This document shows positions 61,268 to 64,000 of a DNA stretch of 64,000 nucleotides, piece by piece. A program made the translations under genes and the position numbers. The stretch is from Flavobacterium johnsoniae. Lineage in GTDB: Bacteria > Bacteroidota > Bacteroidia > Flavobacteriales > Flavobacteriaceae. The notes under the pieces are model-generated. The model made no database searches. It was not told where the DNA came from and saw only the letters and a program-made list of their open reading frames with translations. The DNA is taken from the NCBI RefSeq assembly GCF_030388325.1, contig NZ_CP103794.1:1054001-1118000 (forward strand), in the 5' to 3' direction. The number at the start of each line of letters is the position of its first letter. Position 1 is the stretch's first letter.

Positions 61268-62695
61268 ATGACAGAAACAATTATAAAGAAAAGTTTGTTT
61301 TCTAAAATTTTCACCACTTTAAAACAAGCCTTAAAAGGCGACGAATCTTTTGATTACACTTCAGGAAGTATTAAGAAAGCCGTAATTCTATTGGCCATTC
61401 CGATGGTTTTAGAAATGATGATGGAATCGGTTTTTGCTTTGGTCGATTTGTATTTCGTTGGGCATTTAGAACACAGCAGTTTTGCCATTCAAACTGTTGG
61501 TTTAACAGAATCGGTATTAACTGTAATATATTCTTTAGCTATCGGAATGAGTATGGCTGCAACTGCAGTTGTGGCAAGACGCATTGGAGAAAAAGATCCA
61601 ATCGCTGCTGCAAAAGCAGGAATGCAGGCCATTATTGTAGCATTTGCAGTTAATAGTGTATTAAGCATTTTCGGAATTATTTACGCAAAAGATATTTTGA
61701 TTTTAATGGGTTCTTCAATAGAATCAGCAGAACATGGCTACCGATTTACGCAGATTATGATTGGTTCCAGTTTATGCATCATGCTTTTGTTTCTAATTAA
61801 CGGAATTTTTCGTGGAGCAGGAAATGCAGCAATTGCCATGAAAAGTCTTTGGATCGCCAACATTTGCAATATTATTTTGTGTCCCATTTTAATTAATGGT
61901 TTTGGACCCATTCCTGCTTTTGGATTAGTTGGTGCAGCTTTGGCTACAACGATTGGAAGAAGTATTGGAGTTTTATACCAAGTTTATCATTTGTTTTTCG
62001 GAAACGGAATTTTAAAAATCAAGATTTCTTATTTCGCACCAGATTTTACTCAAATAAGAGCTTTAGTAAAAATTGCAGCTCCAGGAATTTTGCAATTCGT
62101 AATTGCTTCTTGCAGTTGGATTTTCTTAGCACAATTAGTAGCAACAACTGGCGGAGATCACGGTTCAGCAGGTTATCAAACGGCGCTTAGAATTATGATG
62201 TTTTTTATTCTTCCGGCTTGGGGATTAAGTAATGCCGCTGCGACTTTGGTTGGACAGAATTTAGGTGCTAAACAAATTGAACGCGCCGAGAAATCTGTTA
62301 TGACAACAGCAAGATATAATGTAATTTTCATGGCTTCAATTATGGTTATTACTTTGGTCTTTGGAAAATATATTATTTCATTTTTCACGAATGACGAACA
62401 GGTTAAAACTATAGCAATCGAAGCGTTACAAATCATGAGCGTAGGTTTTATTTTCTACGGAATTGGAATGGTTTTAATCAATACTTTCAACGGAGCGGGA
62501 GATACCTGGACACCAACCGGAATTAACTTTTTCGGTTTTTGGCTGTTTCAAATTCCGCTCGCTTTTGTATTAGCGAAACATTTCAATATGGGACCAACTG
62601 GAGTTTTTATCGCTATTCCCGTTGCTGAAACTGCTATTACGCTTGCTGGAATTGTTTTTTATAAGAGAGGAAAGTGGAAGCGAGTTCAGGTTTAA
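61268..62695 (+). CDS. MATE-family efflux transporter
   Basis: 475 residues with twelve membrane segments in two halves. MATE marks: AIPMVLEMMMESVFALVDLYFVGHLEHSSFAIQTVGLTE at the N-half and NAAATLVGQNLGAKQIERAEKSV at the second half. It would export cationic compounds or drugs using Na+ or H+. A 169-bp leader separates it from the permease gene. Its stop lies 60 bp before the amidase start. Confidence 0.92.
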   Translation: MTETIIKKSLFSKIFTTLKQALKGDESFDYTSGSIKKAVILLAIPMVLEMMMESVFALVDLYFVGHLEHSSFAIQTVGLTESVLTVIYSLAIGMSMAATAVVARRIGEKDPIAAAKAGMQAIIVAFAVNSVLSIFGIIYAKDILILMGSSIESAEHGYRFTQIMIGSSLCIMLLFLINGIFRGAGNAAIAMKSLWIANICNIILCPILINGFGPIPAFGLVGAALATTIGRSIGVLYQVYHLFFGNGILKIKISYFAPDFTQIRALVKIAAPGILQFVIASCSWIFLAQLVATTGGDHGSAGYQTALRIMMFFILPAWGLSNAAATLVGQNLGAKQIERAEKSVMTTARYNVIFMASIMVITLVFGKYIISFFTNDEQVKTIAIEALQIMSVGFIFYGIGMVLINTFNGAGDTWTPTGINFFGFWLFQIPLAFVLAKHFNMGPTGVFIAIPVAETAITLAGIVFYKRGKWKRVQV

Positions 62696-62754
62696 TTTTG
62701 TACAATATTTCTCAAAAATTTGCGTTGAATTTATTTAACCAAAAACATAGATTT

Positions 62755-63357
62755 ATGAAAACCAAGATCAAATTTTTAGTAGTTTTATCCCTAGTTGTAT
62801 TTGCATTTATGGCCTTTAAGCCAGTAGATAAAAAAATAGTTGTAATAGATGCTGGTCATGGCGGAGATGACTTTGGTGCATCCTTGAATGGTTTGCAGGA
62901 AAAAATAATCGTAGAAACAATTGCTAAAAAAATTAAAGCCCAGAATAAAAATGAGAACCTAGAAATTGTTTTGCTTCGTGAAGGTGATCATTTTATGGAA
63001 TTAAGTGAAAGAGTTTCTATCATCAATAACCTGAAACCGGATTTAGTAATTTCATTACATGTTTCTGTCAATCCAAATAATAAGACAAATGGAGTACAAG
63101 CTTTTATTTCGTCAAAAAAAACATTTTATGATCAGTCAAAAGAAATGGCTGAAAGTATGATAGACAATATCGCTGCAACGGGAAACCTTGCTAAAAGAAG
63201 GATAAGTGAAGCACCTTTCTACATTTTAAAAAATTCTGAATGCCCTTCAATGTTTTTAGAAATGGGCTTTTTATCTAATGAAAATGACAGAAGTTACATA
63301 ACCAGTGAAAAAGGGCAAGACGAAATTGCTACTAAAATCTTAGAATCACTAAAATAA
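62755..63357 (+). CDS. N-acetylmuramoyl-L-alanine amidase (Amidase_3)
   Basis: 200 residues from the ATG at 62755; the longer frame overlaps the MATE gene. A signal sequence (about 1-22) precedes the Zn-dependent amidase domain: IVVIDAGHGGDDFGA with the first Zn His, LQEKIIVETIAKKI with the Zn Glu, VISLHVSVNP with the second His, and SMFLEMGFLSNENDRSYI holding the catalytic Glu. It cleaves the peptide from peptidoglycan in the periplasm, a likely client of EnvC, though EnvC lies 3 kb away. A strong terminator follows. Confidence 0.94.
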   Translation: MKTKIKFLVVLSLVVFAFMAFKPVDKKIVVIDAGHGGDDFGASLNGLQEKIIVETIAKKIKAQNKNENLEIVLLREGDHFMELSERVSIINNLKPDLVISLHVSVNPNNKTNGVQAFISSKKTFYDQSKEMAESMIDNIAATGNLAKRRISEAPFYILKNSECPSMFLEMGFLSNENDRSYITSEKGQDEIATKILESLK

Positions 63358-63362
63358 AACAT

Positions 63363-63397
63363 AAAAAGACCTTCAAATTTTTGAAGGTCTTTTTTTA
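63363..63397 (+). terminator. Terminator of the amidase gene
   Basis: A 14-bp perfect stem AAAAAGACCTTCAA / TTGAAGGTCTTTTT with a 4-nt loop and T-run. Confidence 0.93.
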
Positions 63398-63406
63398 TGA
63401 GCATTT

Positions 63407-63508
63407 TTGTCATTTCGACGAAGGAGAAATCTCCACGAGAAGCTCGACAAAGATTGGATTTTCGTTACGGAGTTACTTGCGGAGATTTCTCCTTCGTCGA
63501 AATGACAA
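63407..63508. repeat. Palindromic element of the TTGTCATT family, copy 3
   Basis: 102 bp with perfect 28-bp arms (63407-63434 and 63481-63508) starting TTGTCATTTCGACG. Each arm contains GGAGAAATCTCC, itself a small palindrome. It lies 13 bp after the amidase terminator. Confidence 0.93.
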
Positions 63509-63551
63509 TGATTGCGTTTAATTTTGTTTAAAATTAAAGTTTTTTAAAATT

Positions 63552-64000
63552 CTAAACAAACTCATATCCAGCATAAACCTCTTCAATCTCTTTCATAATT
63601 GCGAATAAATCTTCTGGAGCATCAGTTGTAACTAATTTTTGTTTGAATTCTTTAAACGAATGAATTCCTTTGAAATAATTGGTGTAATGACGACGCATTT
63701 CTACAATTCCCAAACGTTCCCCTTTCCAGTCCATTGACCATTGCAAATGATTTCTTGCAGCTTCAACGCGATCGATAACCGTTGGAGCAGGTAAGTGTTC
63801 ACCTGTTTTAAAGAAATGTTTGATTTCGTTAAAAATCCACGGATAACCAATCGCAGCGCGGCCAATCATGATTCCGTCAATTCCATATTCGTTTTTATAT
63901 TTTAATGCCTTTTCTGGACTGTCGATATCGCCATTTCCGAAAATCGGCATTGTAATTCTTGGATTGTTTTTTACACGTGCAATGTGCGACCAGTCAGAAT
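63552..64000 (-). CDS. tRNA-dihydrouridine synthase (DusB-like), C-terminal part
   Basis: The frame runs open to the right window edge, so the start is missing. The 149 visible residues include PIFGNGDIDSPEKALKYKNEYGIDGIMIGRAAIGYPWIFNEIKHF (the FMN phosphate-binding GxGD and MIGRAA segments) and the C-terminal helical domain with LGIVEMRRHYTNYFKGIHSFKEFKQKLV. Dus enzymes reduce uridines in tRNA using NADPH and FMN. The remaining part would hold the catalytic Cys. Confidence 0.92.
   Translation of the reverse strand, partial: SDWSHIARVKNNPRITMPIFGNGDIDSPEKALKYKNEYGIDGIMIGRAAIGYPWIFNEIKHFFKTGEHLPAPTVIDRVEAARNHLQWSMDWKGERLGIVEMRRHYTNYFKGIHSFKEFKQKLVTTDAPEDLFAIMKEIEEVYAGYEFV

Overview
The window looks like chromosomal DNA of a Flavobacterium species close to F. 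johnsoniae (phylum Bacteroidota). Evidence: very AT-rich spacers, promoters of the Bacteroidota type (TTTG, 17-23 nt, TAnnTTTG), several TTG starts, many Flavobacteriia-only families (the DUF6327-, DUF6341-, DUF6427- and DUF5687-like proteins), a SprE/PorW gliding and type IX secretion lipoprotein, and an F-ATPase operon carrying atpB-E-F-H-A-G without atpD/atpC. No phage, plasmid or CRISPR array is visible. Most genes are housekeeping.

Layout. 1-1935: end of an SPFH gene, then a minus-strand envelope trio (YtxH, holin-like, DUF6327-like) and a small secreted protein. 1936-2785: gene-free, extremely AT-rich. 2786-9935: glnS, a RelE/ParE-type toxin-antitoxin pair, folB, tRNA-Cys and an rnr / auto-adhesin-like / LysE operon. 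10046-19218: DUF2007, rpiB, DUF1294, tex, tatA (59 aa), a membrane protein that seems to lack the M23 domain I would expect, a GH3-type enzyme, a REP-associated transposase (RAYT) and a nucleosidase-like conserved gene.

19227-33256 is a surface polysaccharide locus: a Wzz-like protein, a lipoprotein, a Wzx flippase, four glycosyltransferases, two polymerase/ligase-type membrane proteins, UDP-xylose synthase, wecB and a CapK-like adenylate-forming enzyme, with an ORF6N gene lying among them. The overlapping starts and stops from 20822 to 27820 suggest one transcription unit that builds and exports a lipid-linked glycan.

33392-43000: purD, upp, a glycosyltransferase-9 gene paired with DUF4254, a ferredoxin-type reductase and an ABC transporter pair. 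42805-51766: sprE, bactofilin, an AtpI-like gene and the F-ATPase operon; motility, cell-shape and energy genes lie side by side. 51767-52335 holds an unusual array of six alternating hairpin repeats. 52336-64000: a GNAT acetyltransferase, a second flippase, dut, a sugar-nucleotidyltransferase, TPR and DUF4292 lipoprotein genes, EnvC, rbfA, an FtsX-type permease, a MATE pump, an amidase and the end of a dus gene.

The most noteworthy signals are small. At least six families of palindromic repeats are scattered through spacers and inside genes, in a window that also carries a RAYT transposase. One palindrome sits in two unrelated genes in different reading frames. Another sits inside an ORF6N gene and again just after its stop. 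The six-unit array after atpG matches nothing I recognise. All functional statements rest on reading the sequence and on recall of families; no search was run.
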